Notes: generated by a model from the sequence alone, not told the origin. Numbered from the stretch's first letter, positions 47,963-61,719 are shown. The stretch is 64,000 nucleotides of DNA from Silurus meridionalis (GCF_014805685.1 NC_060887.1:32538463-32602462); one strand, 5' to 3'. Program-made: numbers and translations.

Positions 47963-47982
47963 TCTTTCTTTCTTTCTTTCTT

Positions 47983-48058
<76 letters not shown>
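47963..48058. repeat. (TTTC)n-(TC)n microsatellite
   Basis: Six or seven TTTC units, then about 35 TC units, directly 3' of the LINE. Confidence 0.95.
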
Positions 48059-48062
<4 letters not shown>

Positions 48063-49114
48063 CACATAAATGTCCCATAAAAACATAATAGAGGAATAGA
48101 ATTGACATTATAAAAAATATATATAAAATAAATAAAAATAATAAATAAAATAAAATGAAAAATAGAATTTACACTGGAAATGGAATTTATACTGTATATG
48201 TACATTGAAAGAGAATGAGGAGACGGCATGTTTGATTAAAGGAAATGAAGTAAAGACGTTACAGATTTAAAATGAAAGGAAACAAGAAAATACTCTGAGA
48301 GAGATCATATTTAAGTACTAATATGTTGTTGCAAATGAAGGAGCTGGAGGAGGCTGGAGGAGGTTGTACATTGATATTAAATACATCTTTTTTTTTTTTT
48401 TTATTGTTTTTTTACTTAAAACCGAATGTACAGTATCACGTTACTCTTTTGTCTCTGCTTCTCCCAGGTTTGTATGTTCTCTTAGGTTAGTTAAAGACAA
48501 GAACAAGCAGTCAAATTATGAATTTTGCATTACATCTTTAATGTTTTGCTGTAGTTTTTGTATTGTGCCATTGACTACCAGTGTAGTACAGGTTTTGTAG
48601 AATGCTTTTTCTCTCTGCTGTATACTGGTTTATATCTAGAATAGCAATTAAAAAGTCTAATTCCACAAAAAGAATTTCAAATCGCTGAGTAAGTATACGA
48701 ACAAATACACTCAGGATTATGGAGCTTCTCTCCGTTTTTTTCCCCTTTTAAAAGATCTCTTTAAAAACCTTGCAATGAAGAGTTTTCTTTTTAAAGAAGT
48801 TTCATGTAGAGCCTTGGGTACTATGGATTCTGAAGACCCTTTGGACTTTTTTAATAGTTCTAGCTTTCAAAAGTTTCCCTTTCTTGAACATGAAATACTC
48901 TGTTGTAGGGTTCTGCATAGAGCCTTTAACAGCTCCCACAAAGGAATAAACGCTAAGAGCACTTTAGCTTGTTTTTTTTTGATGGGAAGTGAATTCACAG
49001 TGGAAGGGTTGTGTAGTTACTGAGCAGTTTTCAGGAATTAATGTGCATATTCTTGCATTTACAATTCTGAAGTTGTAAGGTGAGATTTGGCCTTATGGAG
49101 AGTGATGTGAAGTT
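48059..49114. other. Intronic sequence, nothing recognised
   Basis: AT-rich unique-looking sequence. Confidence 0.4.
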
Positions 49115-49240
49115 ATTTTGCTTATACAGCTGAGAGATTGAGGGTAAGGGCCTTGCTGAAGGGCCCAGCAGTAACAGCTTGCTTGTCCTGGGATTTGAAC
49201 CCATGTCCTTCTGATAAAAAGTCAGAAATCATCCACTGAG
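49115..49240 (-). repeat. SINE fragment
   Basis: 'ctgggatttgaacccatgtc' is an inverted B box, and 'gagggtaagggccttgctga' matches the inverted SINE body. Confidence 0.6.
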
Positions 49241-50299
49241 CTGCTAATTATTGTTTAATTTTTCAAATGCTAATAAATATTTTAGTCATGATGGATAACA
49301 TTTTAGTCATAATGGGAGTCACTGTCTAGCATCAACAAGATCTGAACAATGTCATTACGATTGTCATTTACTTTTCTGTCACTGCATAAAAATCACCACT
49401 GATGTTTCAGTTTTCTTTACACGTGTAATTGAGCATGTTGGTCTCCTTCCTTTTACTATGACAGCACACACTCTCAATTCTTCCCACCCAGAGAGCAACC
49501 ATCCCTCACATGCTAACCATAAACCTTTTAGACTGATGGCTAATTAGGCGGACTTAGCGAGCAGCTGGGAATTGGCTATGACTAAACTGGGGGGAAGTTG
49601 TGTAAAAATGAAAATGATGAACTTAGCCTTGGCTGTGTGTGTAGTACGGCTTACAGCACACCCAAATACACAATCCAATTCACTCTTATGAATGCAGAGC
49701 TCGTCGTCTCTTCAGCAGCTGATCAAGTTTCAGACCATGCACAAGGTCAAATTCTCACACGGTTAATTTTTCGTTTCCGCTGCACGCATCACTGCAGTAT
49801 GATGGCGATAAGTGCTAACTAAAAAAAATTACAAATTGTAAATTTGAAGCTTTACGAGACTAAAGTCAAAATATTTGAATAACGAAGTCATAGCAATACG
49901 AGATTAATGTGAAAAATCTGCAGCATTAAATGTACATGAAAGATTTGGTTAAATCCTACTTTAGGTTAGGATTCAACTCCTACATTAACTGCGCATCAAC
50001 ACGGAGTTATAATTAGTTAAACGACACTTCAGCGGTTATATGGGAAAGTTCATTTATTCCAGAAAAAAGTACAGACAGACATTGAGGAAATTGCCTAATT
50101 TTTGCAGTCTGAATGATATTGATGGTTACGTCTGCGTGCTATTCGAAGATATGCTGTTTCTCAAGAGATTGTGAGGATAATCATCTAAGAAATCAACTCT
50201 GAAGGAGTTCAACTCCGGCATGTTTGACGCTTTGTTCTCGTAGTGCTACCACTTTATTCTTGTCATCTTTGATTTATTTTTTATTTTTTTTAAGGTGGC
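49241..50299. other. Intronic sequence, mostly unique
   Basis: No known repeat was recognised. The block at 49480-49800 is repeat-free. Confidence 0.35.
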
Positions 50300-50715
50300 G
50301 CTAAAATGTCGTCGTGCTGCAGACATCCACGCTTGGAATCGTGTTTACTTTAAACAGAATATTTTAAGCTCGGTGATCACCGCTCACTTCCTGCATGATT
50401 GCCAATTTGAGTCCTGATGTGCTCTTGGAGCTAATGGGGCTAACATTAGGGTGTGTTGATGTTGTGGAGTGTAAGACTGCTGTGCATTTTAGCTCAGTGT
50501 TAATGACAGGAGGAGGCGGGCTTAAGCGCTCTCAGTAGCTCCATTTGGAACTTTCTAATGTTTCAGATATTACACTGCTCACTTTATTAGGCACCGAAAA
50601 CATTAGCTCAACACTTCTCTCTCTCTTTCTGTCCTGGTTTTCTTTTTCTCGCTTTGACCCTGTTTTGCCCCGTTGATATTTATTCTGATGGGGAGGAGTT
50701 TACCTATATGTGTGT

Positions 50716-50760
<45 letters not shown>

Positions 50761-51290
50761 TTCAGGACCTGCAGTGCGTAAAAAAAAGACTGCAAGCATT
50801 TATCTCTGTCCTCTCTCTTAATCTTTTTTAAATAGCAGCTTTTCTCTCCCTCTGTCTTAATGACATCCATAAATAAGAAAGCAAACAGAGGTGATGGGAG
50901 TCCATGCTGGGCCAGCGAGCAGCAAAGTCATTATTATACATTTTGTCTTATACGTGCTTTTCCCTAATTTCATTTTCCTAATGTGTTTTTTGTGTATCAA
51001 GCAACACGAGAGGCGGTCTAAATTCTTACTCATTTTCCCGGCTGTGAGTTCAATCACCTGTTCTTGCTCGCCGAAGTGTGTGTATGTGAGAGAGTGCTGC
51101 GAAAACCTGCATTATCACGTTTGCCCGAAGAGGGCGGACGCTTCTGCTTGTACTCCCCTCCATCCTTGCCACCTCTCCGCAAACACCATGAGTAATGACA
51201 GAGGACGGACGGTCACGTCTCGACATGACGTTTTTGCGCAGTGACCTTTGGGAAAAAGTTGTTTTCTGGAAATAAAACAATGTCTTGATT
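50300..51290. promoter_or_regulatory. Candidate conserved non-coding element(s)
   Basis: Two repeat-free blocks (50300-50580 and 50880-51290) sit around a GA microsatellite. The second is CpG-containing, has a weaker CTCF-like match CCCGAAGAGGGCGG (51124-51137, 12 of 14 consensus positions) and a CRE-like TGACG near 51226. Small open frames across it have no family features. Confidence 0.3.
50716..50759. repeat. (GA)n microsatellite
   Basis: About 20 GA units with one interruption. Confidence 0.9.
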
Positions 51291-51449
51291 GGTGCACTTT
51301 TTTGTCCTGTATTGCAGCAGTGCTGACTTGGCACTTTTGCAACCTGCTAATGTAATGATGAGTTTGACAAAGATGACAGCTGATATGTCAGTACTGCGAC
51401 AGCACATTTTCATCCTGTTGTCATATATGTATCTTCTGAATCTACTGCA

Positions 51450-51620
51450 GACCAGACCAGCTCTGACTCAGCCGTCTAGACATCACAATTTGGCCCTTGT
51501 CAAACACAAAATGTTTACTTGCTGCCTAATATATCCCACCTACTAACAGGTGCCATGATGAAGAGATCAGTGTTCTTCACTTCACTGCTCATAACATCAT
51601 AATGTTATGCCTGGTGGTTG
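51450..51620 (-). mobile_element. Tc1-like fossil, family B (5' end)
   Basis: 'catcacaatttggcccttgt', 'ctgcctaatatatcccacct', 'ggtgccatgatgaagagatc' and 'cataatgttatgcctggtgg' are the inverted 5' end of the element also present at 26856-27352 and 62340-62935. Confidence 0.8.
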
Positions 51621-51699
51621 TATATATCTCGTTCAGCCTTCAGGGTCCATGGTCCAATTTTAAAATTGGCCAGTCATGCCATTTTTTTTTGTATTTACA

Positions 51700-51840
51700 A
51701 CTCTATACCCCTCTAGAAGTTCAATGAGTGGTGTCCTGCAATGGACTGGAGTCTTATGCAGGATGTGTTTGTATCTCATAGCCAGAGTTCCCTGGATAGA
51801 CTCTGGATAAATCTGACCAGGAAAAGAATAAGCGAGTATG
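51700..51840 (+). repeat. LINE 3'-end fragment
   Basis: 'gtcctgcaatggactggagt', 'atagactctggataaatc' and 'gaccaggaaaagaataagcg' match the LINE tail at 8150-8325. Confidence 0.6.
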
Positions 51841-52017
51841 TCTCAATTAATTAGGAAAGATCCATAAATGTAGACAGAGGCGGAGAAGGAACATGCATTG
51901 ACACAAAAGTTAAAGGTGAGAAGATGTGAGTGTGTCTCCAAAAATGTAAATTTAAGCGAGTGTATGTTTCTGGACAAATTTTTTTTTATATATACGTATG
52001 TATGTATATGTATGGAT

Positions 52018-53746
<1,729 letters not shown>

Positions 53747-53807
<61 letters not shown>
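53747..53807. repeat. (TA)n microsatellite
   Basis: About 30 TA units abutting the right end of the Tc1 element. Confidence 0.95.
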
Positions 53808-53811
<4 letters not shown>

Positions 53812-53815
53812 CACA

Positions 53816-53885
53816 CAGTGGAACCCGGTTATGTCGATGTCCTAGGGGGTTGCCAAAAAGCATTGAGATAAACGAAAATCAATAT
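53816..53885. mobile_element. Possible pogo-like element terminus
   Basis: 'cagtggaacccggttatgtc' and 'gagataaacgaaaatcaat' resemble the end of a pogo-like MITE family of fish. No matching second end was found. Weak call. Confidence 0.35.
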
Positions 53886-54052
53886 GGCGGCAATATATTA
53901 ACGTGCTTGAAACTTCTTTATGTACATGATGTGCGTTAATAAATGAGAATGTGCATGCACGTGTTTTTGGAGGTTTTTTTTTTACACAACAGCGTTGCCG
54001 CGATTTGTTTGATGAAGGCATGCTATAAAAATACATACAGTACATGTTTATC

Positions 54053-54327
54053 TGTCAGGAATCCACCTGCCACGCCCCCTTCGCCGCCCCCTTCGGCGTG
54101 GCAGGTGCTTTCTCGGCCGCTTTCTCTGAAGCTCCCGGCTTCAATCGCGCACATATGGTGCTTGTTTAGCATCATCACCATCTCCTATTTAAACTTTCAC
54201 ACTGTCCGTTATTGTTGGTATATGTTGGTTCACGGCGGTCGTTGTTATCGCTCATGCGCATCCCGGTACGTGCCTTCCCACCGGCATTTTCTCAACGGCT
54301 GCTCTTTTCTTCCCAAAGCGCACCGCG

Positions 54328-54330
<3 letters not shown>
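54053..54330 (+). mobile_element. Possible LTR retrotransposon terminus (partial LTR)
   Basis: It starts TGTCAGGAATCCACCTGCCA, the TG start and wording I associate with Ty3/gypsy-type LTRs of fish. A GC-rich hairpin follows, then 'tcctatttaaactttcac', a promoter-like A/T box. It is GC- and CpG-rich against an AT-rich background and breaks off in a TA microsatellite at 54331, so the 3' part is missing. The class is inferred. Confidence 0.45.

Positions 54331-54399
<69 letters not shown>
54331..54399. repeat. (TA)n microsatellite
   Basis: About 34 TA units. Confidence 0.95.
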
Positions 54400-54403
<4 letters not shown>

Positions 54404-54414
54404 CAGTATACAAT

Positions 54415-54545
54415 ACAATTGAGCACTGAGAGTTTAAGGGCTTTGATCACATGCCCAACAGTGGCAACTTGGTGGTACTGGGATTGAACTCACAACCTTT
54501 TGATCAAAAGTCCAGTGTCTTAAACACTGAGCTTAACCCTTCCCC
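54415..54545 (-). repeat. SINE fragment
   Basis: 'ctgggattgaactcacaacc' is an inverted B box; 'ttaaacactgagcttaaccc' is the inverted head. Confidence 0.6.
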
Positions 54546-55269
54546 ATGAGTTGGCTTGAGTTGTTATTCTAGGCCCACATCCTTTATAGGCACACTTTAT
54601 AGGCGGTCAGATAGCAGATTCTGCCTCTAAACTCTACACAAAGGCTGATTTTCAGAGAGAATCCATCATTTTACAGTAAAAGGCTCATTGGTTGGACACT
54701 AACAACTACTTCAGTGATTTGTGATGTGTTGAAGTTGAACATAGACTCTGCTCGCTTTGTTTCGTCCTTTTTTTTTTTGTGACGTGTTATTTTTTTTGTT
54801 TTGTTTTTTATATTAACTGTGACACCATTATGTCAGGGGAATTCAGTGTATCTTCATATACATGTGCTTCTGTGACAGCCTTCAGATGCACAGCCCTTGC
54901 TCCTGCTGTGGCTCCAATTTAAAAAGGCACTTACCCAACACAATCAGCAATCACTGTTATGATTATTGTTTGCAGTTTGTTATAAGTGTTATGAAGAAAG
55001 TGTGTTAACGGTGAAGCTTGGCTTTATATTTTTTTATTTTTTTACTGCATACACGAGGAAAACACATTAAGAACTCATTCTTCAGATGCAGTGCTAATTA
55101 GTTTTGTAATTAAATATGAAACCATTAATTGTACTACTACTTGGACCTTTCATAGAGATGCATTATGAAAACTATCAGAAGTATTTATAAAAAGGTTTAA
55201 CAGATTCATGAGAACAGATACAATACAATAAAAACTTTGCCTGGGTACAAAATCAACTGAAGACATTTC
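54546..55269. other. Intronic sequence, nothing recognised
   Basis: AT-rich unique-looking sequence. Confidence 0.4.
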
Positions 55270-55680
55270 AAAGGCAGTGATAGATTTATGTAATTCTAAG
55301 ATGTTTTGCACAACTTTTTGTCTACATTTTGTGTTTATATTCACAATTAAACTTTTATTTACAGTTCTGTTTTGCACATTGTACTGTATAACACATTATA
55401 CGGTAGGTTTACTGGTGGTGCGATTTTGTGTTTTGTGTATCTGTCTTACACTGTTTTGTCTTGCACTGTTTGCACCAGTTTGCACACGATGCACTTTGTG
55501 TCTTAAACAATTAAATTTAGTCCTAAGCTCAGTGTTCTGTTATGTAGCTCTATGTTGTGTGATGTGGCTCTATGTTGTTGTCTCTAATGTAGCACCAGGG
55601 TTCTGGAGGAATGTTGTGTAATGCACCAGCTTTGTATGGTTGAAATGACAATAAAAGCTACTTGACTTGACTCTTGATTT
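55270..55680 (+). repeat. LINE 3' untranslated end with TTGAC-type tail
   Basis: 'ttttgtcttgcactgtttgc', 'agcaccagggttctggagga' and 'atggttgaaatgacaataaa' end in 'cttgacttgactcttgattt'. It is a widespread fish LINE tail (probably L2/CR1-like). The 114-aa frame across it is an artefact. Confidence 0.65.
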
Positions 55681-55864
55681 GGCTTGACTAGAGATGTAAA
55701 GACTGTTAATCAGACTTCCCAGTTTCCCCCCCACTCTACCCACTTTTTTGTGAGGACTAGAAATATTTTTATTATTTTGCTTAAAAGTTCAAGACATTTT
55801 CTTCCTCTTTTAATAGTTTAATTATTTTTAAACAGCAGAAGTCGAGGTACACAATTGCTGTGTT

Positions 55865-56285
55865 AATGCGCAAAACGTTAGGGACAATGTGAATAAAAAC
55901 AAAAAATTGCAAACCTCATAAATTTTATAACCTCATAAACTATTTTTTTCACAGTAGAACATAGAGAACATATCAAATGTTTAAACTGAGGAAATGTACC
56001 ATTTTAATGTAAAAAAATAAATAAATAAATAGCGTAATTTTAAATTTGATTGTTAGAATGGATCACTAAAAAAGTTAGGACAGAACCATGTTTACTCCTA
56101 TGTAGCACCTATGTAGCATCCCCCTTTTCGTTTAACAACAGTCTATATATGCCTTATTCCATTTTGAATGAGGGAAGAGCGTTTTCCTCTATCATATTCA
56201 CATATGGCTTCTTTTTTGCATGATAGAGAGATTTGCAAATCATTGCATTCTGCTTTTATTTATATTACAACTTTCTGAAAATGTG
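55865..56285. mobile_element. Non-autonomous Tc1-like element, family C
   Basis: The left end 'gtgaataaaaacaaaaaatt' with 'gcaaacctcataa' and the right end 'gatttgcaaatcattgcatt' with 'ctgcttttatttatatt' are inverted copies. 'gtttaaactgaggaaatgta' matches the terminus of the fossil at 37645-38275. The interior is unrelated to the transposase. Confidence 0.7.
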
Positions 56286-57011
56286 CTTAAATATGATCTA
56301 GTAAATTTTTTTTTTTCTACTAAAGTAAAAGTAAAGTCATACTTGTTTTTGATTGTTTTTCACATTCTCATCAAAACTGAGTCTCAACTATATCTTCTCT
56401 TCTTACGCTCTTAATGTTTTCCTTTCAAAGTAGCGAGACAAAAAGTTTACTTTTTTTTTCTGAGATTGTCCTGAAGTAAAAGTTTTCTATAAATACTCCA
56501 ATAAAGTACAAATACTTAAAATATGTATTGAATGTATGTAAAAATGCCTTGTTACTGGACACAACTGTTTTAAATTGGTTTAAATAGACTATTATCCTCT
56601 GATAATTAAACAAGACAAACACCAATTATTTTCTAAAAATTGTTTTTGTCAAGTTAGTTATTTCAGCTCTGTAAATGCTCCTGGTTTGTTTTGTCTTTTC
56701 AACAAAAGTTCTCCCTCAGTTATAAAAGGAATCTGCTTTTTTCCCAGACTGTCTTATGATCTGGCTATAGTTTAGTCTAGTCTTGTTTTTTGAACAAACA
56801 TCGTTTTCATTCAGTTTATATTAAATTAAATTTTTTAAATAAACTCTTGTTGTGCCTCAGTTGCCTTTGTACATGTCTTTAGCCTTTTTTGCTTTTAAAA
56901 TAGAAGTTGCTTTGCTCCAGCAGGGTTTGATTATTGCCTGGGACAGCCCTGGTTTTTGTCGGGCAAAAGTGTTTAAGCATTAAATGCATTCACAATTTGA
57001 AAGGTGGAAGG
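56286..57011. other. Intronic sequence, mostly unique
   Basis: A shred of hAT-like 'agtaaaagttttctataaat' lies near 56476. The rest is AT-rich with nothing recognised. Confidence 0.4.
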
Positions 57012-57200
57012 TGCTGGTATACTTGTCACGTGTACTTCATAGCACAGAAATTCTTTCTTTGCATATCCCAGCGATGGGAAGCTCGGGTCAGATTGCAGGG
57101 TCAGCCATGACACAGCCTTCCCTGGATCACAGAGGGTTAAGGGCCTAGCTTAAGGGCCCAAGAGTGGCAGCTTTGTGATACTTGGGCTTGAACCCCTGAA
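57012..57200 (-). repeat. tRNA-derived SINE, inverted
   Basis: 'cagaaattctttctttgcat', 'agggtcagccatgacacagc', 'agagggttaagggcctagct' and 'gggcttgaacccctga' (inverted B box) match the SINE at 46731-46954. Confidence 0.75.
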
Positions 57201-57273
57201 CCACTACCCCTAAACATTTAGGCAGTGCCAACACATGTGTCCTGTGTGTGTCTGTGTATGTCTGTCTGTACCT

Positions 57274-57291
57274 GTGTGTGTGTGTGTGTGT

Positions 57292-57358
<67 letters not shown>
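57274..57358. repeat. (TG)n microsatellite
   Basis: About 42 TG units with one GAG interruption; the longest TG tract in the window. Confidence 0.95.
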
Positions 57359-57359
<1 letters not shown>

Positions 57360-57389
57360 AGGGGGGGTGGGGATATTTTATTCAATATA

Positions 57390-58150
57390 TTATATTGAGA
57401 TAAACTGAGATGGCAAAATACACATATCCTTCACTCCTGTAGAAATACAGATACTCATGTTTTTAAAGACTCTGGTTAAAGTTGAAATACTGACTACACT
57501 TTTTTACTCAAGTTAAAATAAATACATTTGTGCTCTGACATAAAAAGTAGCCATTGCTACTACCTGTTTTAGTGTCACACTGGTAACTGGACCTCAAATT
57601 ATATTTATATCTTAATATAAAAAAAATTAAAATGTTGTTTTCTAATGAATGTATCCAGGCTGAACATCCACCATATAGAACACGAGCAGAGAAAAGATGA
57701 TGATCAGGTGATCAGGAATGTCTCTGTTCTCAGTCATGTTTACATCACTGACTCCCTCTGTCTCATCCACGTTAACCCCAGACTTCTTGTTGCCTTCTGC
57801 CTTGCTTGTCGTTAGCTTCGTAAATTAGCTTACGTCTATGGTGCATGAGAGCCAGGAAAAGATACACTAGTGTTTGTTATAAAAAGCCACACAATGACAA
57901 GAAATGAGTTGATAATCTAGAAAATAGGGTGCAATTAAAAAAATTATGATCATGTCACCAAATAGATTAAAACTAAAGTAACAAGTCTGGTTGGAAAATT
58001 TAAGAAGTAGAAAGTACAAATATTTGTGTAAAAATGTAATAGATAAAAGTAAGAAACTGTCCTAAAACTTTAATAGTGAAGTAAAGTACTGATAATAGAA
58101 AAATCTACTTAGTTACAGTAACAAAATTTTTGTATTTTAGTACTTCATTA
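57390..58150. mobile_element. hAT-like non-autonomous element
   Basis: 'tttttactcaagttaaaata' near the left, and 'agtgaagtaaagtactgata' followed by 'gttacagtaac' near the right, are the usual ends of a fish hAT MITE. The middle includes 'ccctctgtctcatccacgtt' and 'ttgtcgttagcttcgtaaat'. The exact ends were not fixed. Confidence 0.6.
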
Positions 58151-60539
58151 TCTCTGGAGACAAATCTCTATTTGTTAAAAGGTTTATAATCAGTTAAGAT
58201 TTCTTGGAGGAAAAAAAATTCTCTTGAATTTGAAAAGTGAATTTAGCAGTAATTCATTTTGTCAAACATTTTCTCCAGGTTTCTCTCAGACAGTGCCCCC
58301 AACTATTTCTAACAGCTGACATATTATAAATAGTAACTAAGTGGTCTGTACTTCATATGTGGCCACTCGTGCTCATATGCTCATGGCATGCCTTGGAAGA
58401 AAGGAACTGAGCGTTCATGAGGCACATTGCTTGCCAAGCCTAGCCATAAGCTCATTCATTTCCTCCGTCTTATTTCTCAGCGTGTGGACAGTCCCTCAGT
58501 GTGGCGACTGCATGGTTCGCTGCTTGCCTTCACTGTTGCTAGCGGTGAAAGCTATAGGCAGGTGAGAAACACTGTGAAGCAGATTTGCTTCGAGAGTTTG
58601 TGTTTGAGCGGTGTTTGATTGTACCGGCTCTATCCAGGTTTCTGCACTCTCGAATCAAGCTGTAATTGTCTGTAAAATTTACCTTGTGTGTGGCACAAAT
58701 AGGGATGAGCCAAATATGGAGTACAAGCAGCCTGCTGAAACAGCCAGTCCACTAGCCGAGTATAGTTAATGGACCAGATAGTTTTTCTATAGGTCAAAAG
58801 TTAAGAAAGTCTAGACAACATTTGGATGACATCCTTTTTTTATGCCTGACTGCTGGTTAGGGATGTCATTAGATTTCCCCACAGAGAATGATTTTTGTCA
58901 GCAATCTGGTGGTTTCATGGAACCTGGGACGTTTTCTAGACTTTCGGGTGTCCAGCGACATAAATTCTTCAACAGTGTGAAGGGTTGTTGCTCATCTGTG
59001 ACCATCATGATGCAATATGATGTATTAAGACCAGAACTAGTGTCACTAATCAGATCTGTAGGTTTTTGTATGTAAACATGATCAAGAACCTCCTCATTTT
59101 ACAAAACTTGGACTGGTGAACCACATATTGTTTCCTATAGTCTGCTGAATAGTAATAACTATTAGGAATAGTAATATAGTAATACAAATTAGGAAACTTA
59201 TGACACAATTTCCAGCAGTTCACTTAATCACATACATTTTCCTCATGGCACATCAAGTATGATTGTAGGCTAGCATGTGGATTTAAAAAATAAATAAAAA
59301 GCACTGAACACCTAAAAGTCATTTCATTCAAGCAAATAAAAAGGTAAGCTACAGGAATAAAAAAACAAGTTACTTACATTTGAAGACATAGTTTTGTTGA
59401 AAGCTTGTCTACTATTTTTCAATATTGAGCACCAGCTACCTCTCTTTTCTACAATGCATTGTGTTTTGTAAATGGGCAACTTCCTGATTGGACAGTAAGG
59501 AACTCTAAAAGTTTTCAGAGCTTCTCAGTTATCAACCCTTTAAGATCTCACTCATTATGGCCAGAGAAATGGATGTAAAATATCACACACATTTTGACCT
59601 GGGTAAAGCAGTTCAGATATGTCGAATTTAAATACTATGACAATGCCTTGTGCATATTCTACCTAAGGTAATTTCTGGGTAGCCTTAGGTAGAACTTGCA
59701 CAAGGCATTTTCAGAACCAGATTCAAAAGTGAACCCATCCTTTCCTGTGTCACACTGGATATTTGGAATATTTATCATTCAGAATAAGCACATTTGAATG
59801 AGTTTTGGGATGAAAACAGCACAGTCTGTATGATTACAGCAACAGTTCTAATAGGGTACAATATTAGTGTTAACTAATTTGTTTCAAATGGTACAGAGGT
59901 GCTTATGTTCTAGCTTTTACTGTAGATATGTATTGTCAGTAAAATTGTACAAGAACCAATTACTTACACAGAAAGACATTGCAACTGACCAATTGCATAC
60001 TTTATACTTTTCTTGTTTAGGCTTTATTATTTTAACCATTAAGTGCTACAAACAGGATTCAGATTTAGTTGTGAAGCACCAATCAGAGTATCAGATGCTC
60101 TGTGTGCCTTTGGTGGAAAGTCTGAGACCGAGATAAAGTATACAATATCGTAAAATCCAGGAACTGTTCATCAGCCGTAATTTGATGAAGGGTGGAAAGT
60201 GCTTTCAAGCTAAAGCAGTTCGGAGGAGGACCAAAAAAAAAAATGTGTGGGCATATTTCAGCAACAACATAAACTCTATCTCAGTTGGTGAAATTGTATC
60301 TTTAGTGTTAAATGTCACATTTCAAACTTCAGACTGCCAAAAGATTTCACTCTCAACTCATCTTGCTGTGACAGGCGTCCTTAAGGCTTAGAAATGTCAG
60401 TGTATTACGAGGATGCCCTTCAGCTAGAAATTTTCTCAGTGATGCTCGGCTCATGACATTCACCCCATCTGTACTGAACTATAGGTGCCATCATCTAGTA
60501 ATATAGGAAGAACTTGTATCAAAATGTCAGGAATTCTTA
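58151..60539. other. Intronic sequence, mostly unique, with a hairpin
   Basis: No gene or major repeat was recognised. It contains the hairpin at 59642-59709. Short frames near 58341, 58842 and 59867 have no family features. Confidence 0.35.
59642..59709. other. miRNA-like hairpin or tiny MITE
   Basis: The arms 59642-59668 and 59683-59709 pair at 25 of 27 positions around a 14-nt loop. The size (68 nt) and the two adjacent mismatches in the stem are miRNA-precursor-like. No known miRNA seed was recognised, so a small foldback element is equally possible. Confidence 0.4.
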
Positions 60540-60850
60540 GCCCTCTTTGATGTTTCCTCTCAGCGTGGCAGCATTTGTCTTTAACAAGGGTTACAAATCT
60601 CCCTCGATAAAACCTATAATCCGGCACAAATCCGCCTTTATCACTGTGTAACGCTGTCTGGCGTAATTGGGCTGAATTAGGGAAGTGGACTGAGCTGTCA
60701 CTCCAGCTGACAGGTGTGTGAGTGAGCGTGCAGGCGGCGAGTTGATGGGCGGAACGTGTGACGCCTTGCTGGAGAAAAACCCATCATTTGGAGTCTCTGC
60801 AGGCATGCTAACGTCTGTCATTATTTTGTTGTTGTAGTTGTTGATTTGCA
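60540..60850. promoter_or_regulatory. Candidate conserved non-coding element
   Basis: Repeat-free and GC-richer than its surroundings. It has 'gcgtaattgggctgaattag' and the E-box-like 'cagctgacaggtg' (about 60706). No coding signal was seen. The function is inferred from texture. Confidence 0.3.
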
Positions 60851-61719
60851 GGTAGAAATTGAGTTACAGGACATGTCTTGCTGTCTGTCTTCAAGCAGTG
60901 TCTGCTGTGAAGCAGGAAGGAGGAGGTTTGGTAAGAGGAAAGACGTCCATAGTAACGTGTCTCTTATCAAATCCCCAACACGCATGGTTAGAATTTATGC
61001 GAGGCAGTATCCACTTCACTTTGATCTATGGAGTCTTGCTGGAGAGCTGTGTGTGTGTGTGTGTGGCAGGAGGAGAAGTCTTCATGCCAAGCAGCGTGTA
61101 TCTGTATGCGTTTGTCTCTGTGTTTGTAAGTGTTTCGAATGCAGTTTCTGGGAGAAAATATATACTTATAGCTAGAGGGTGTGCGGGAAAATGTAAAGGG
61201 AGATGAAGAGTGCTGAGTCATAATCTTAGCAAACCCATTTAAACCAGATTGCTAGTTAAAGTCCTAATTAGTATAATATATTAATTAAAATATAATGGCA
61301 GTCCTTAAAGATTATAAACTTAATTTTTCTATTATTAGATAAACTTTGTTTTGCTTTACTCACTTTTTTTTTTTCTTTTTAAATTCACAGTGTTTATTGC
61401 ATGCTTCCTACGCATTTGTCCCATTTTGGAAAAGTATGAAAAAGTATGAAGAATTTGATTTGAGTGATTTCCAGTAGGATTAGTATGGGGGAAAAAAAGA
61501 ACACTGAGTATTAAAAAATATTTGTGTTTCCATACTATTTGGATTTCTAAAATATACAATTTAACATTTGTAAAACAAAGGCTAGGTCTACACTCATCTG
61601 GACACATTTGAGAATTTCGTCTAAGAAAAACTGAAACGGCATTTTTGTCTGTTGCAGCTTAGACATTTTGAGCCATTTTGCACCAATAAATACTTTCCTG
61701 CATAAAACGTTTGCACTTC
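60851..61719. other. Intronic sequence, nothing recognised
   Basis: Mixed composition with a short TG run near 61050. No gene was seen. Confidence 0.35.

Noticed and set aside
55277..55621. 114-aa open frame on the + strand
   Set aside because: It lies within a LINE 3' untranslated tail that is dispersed in the genome and is Cys/Leu-rich by composition only.
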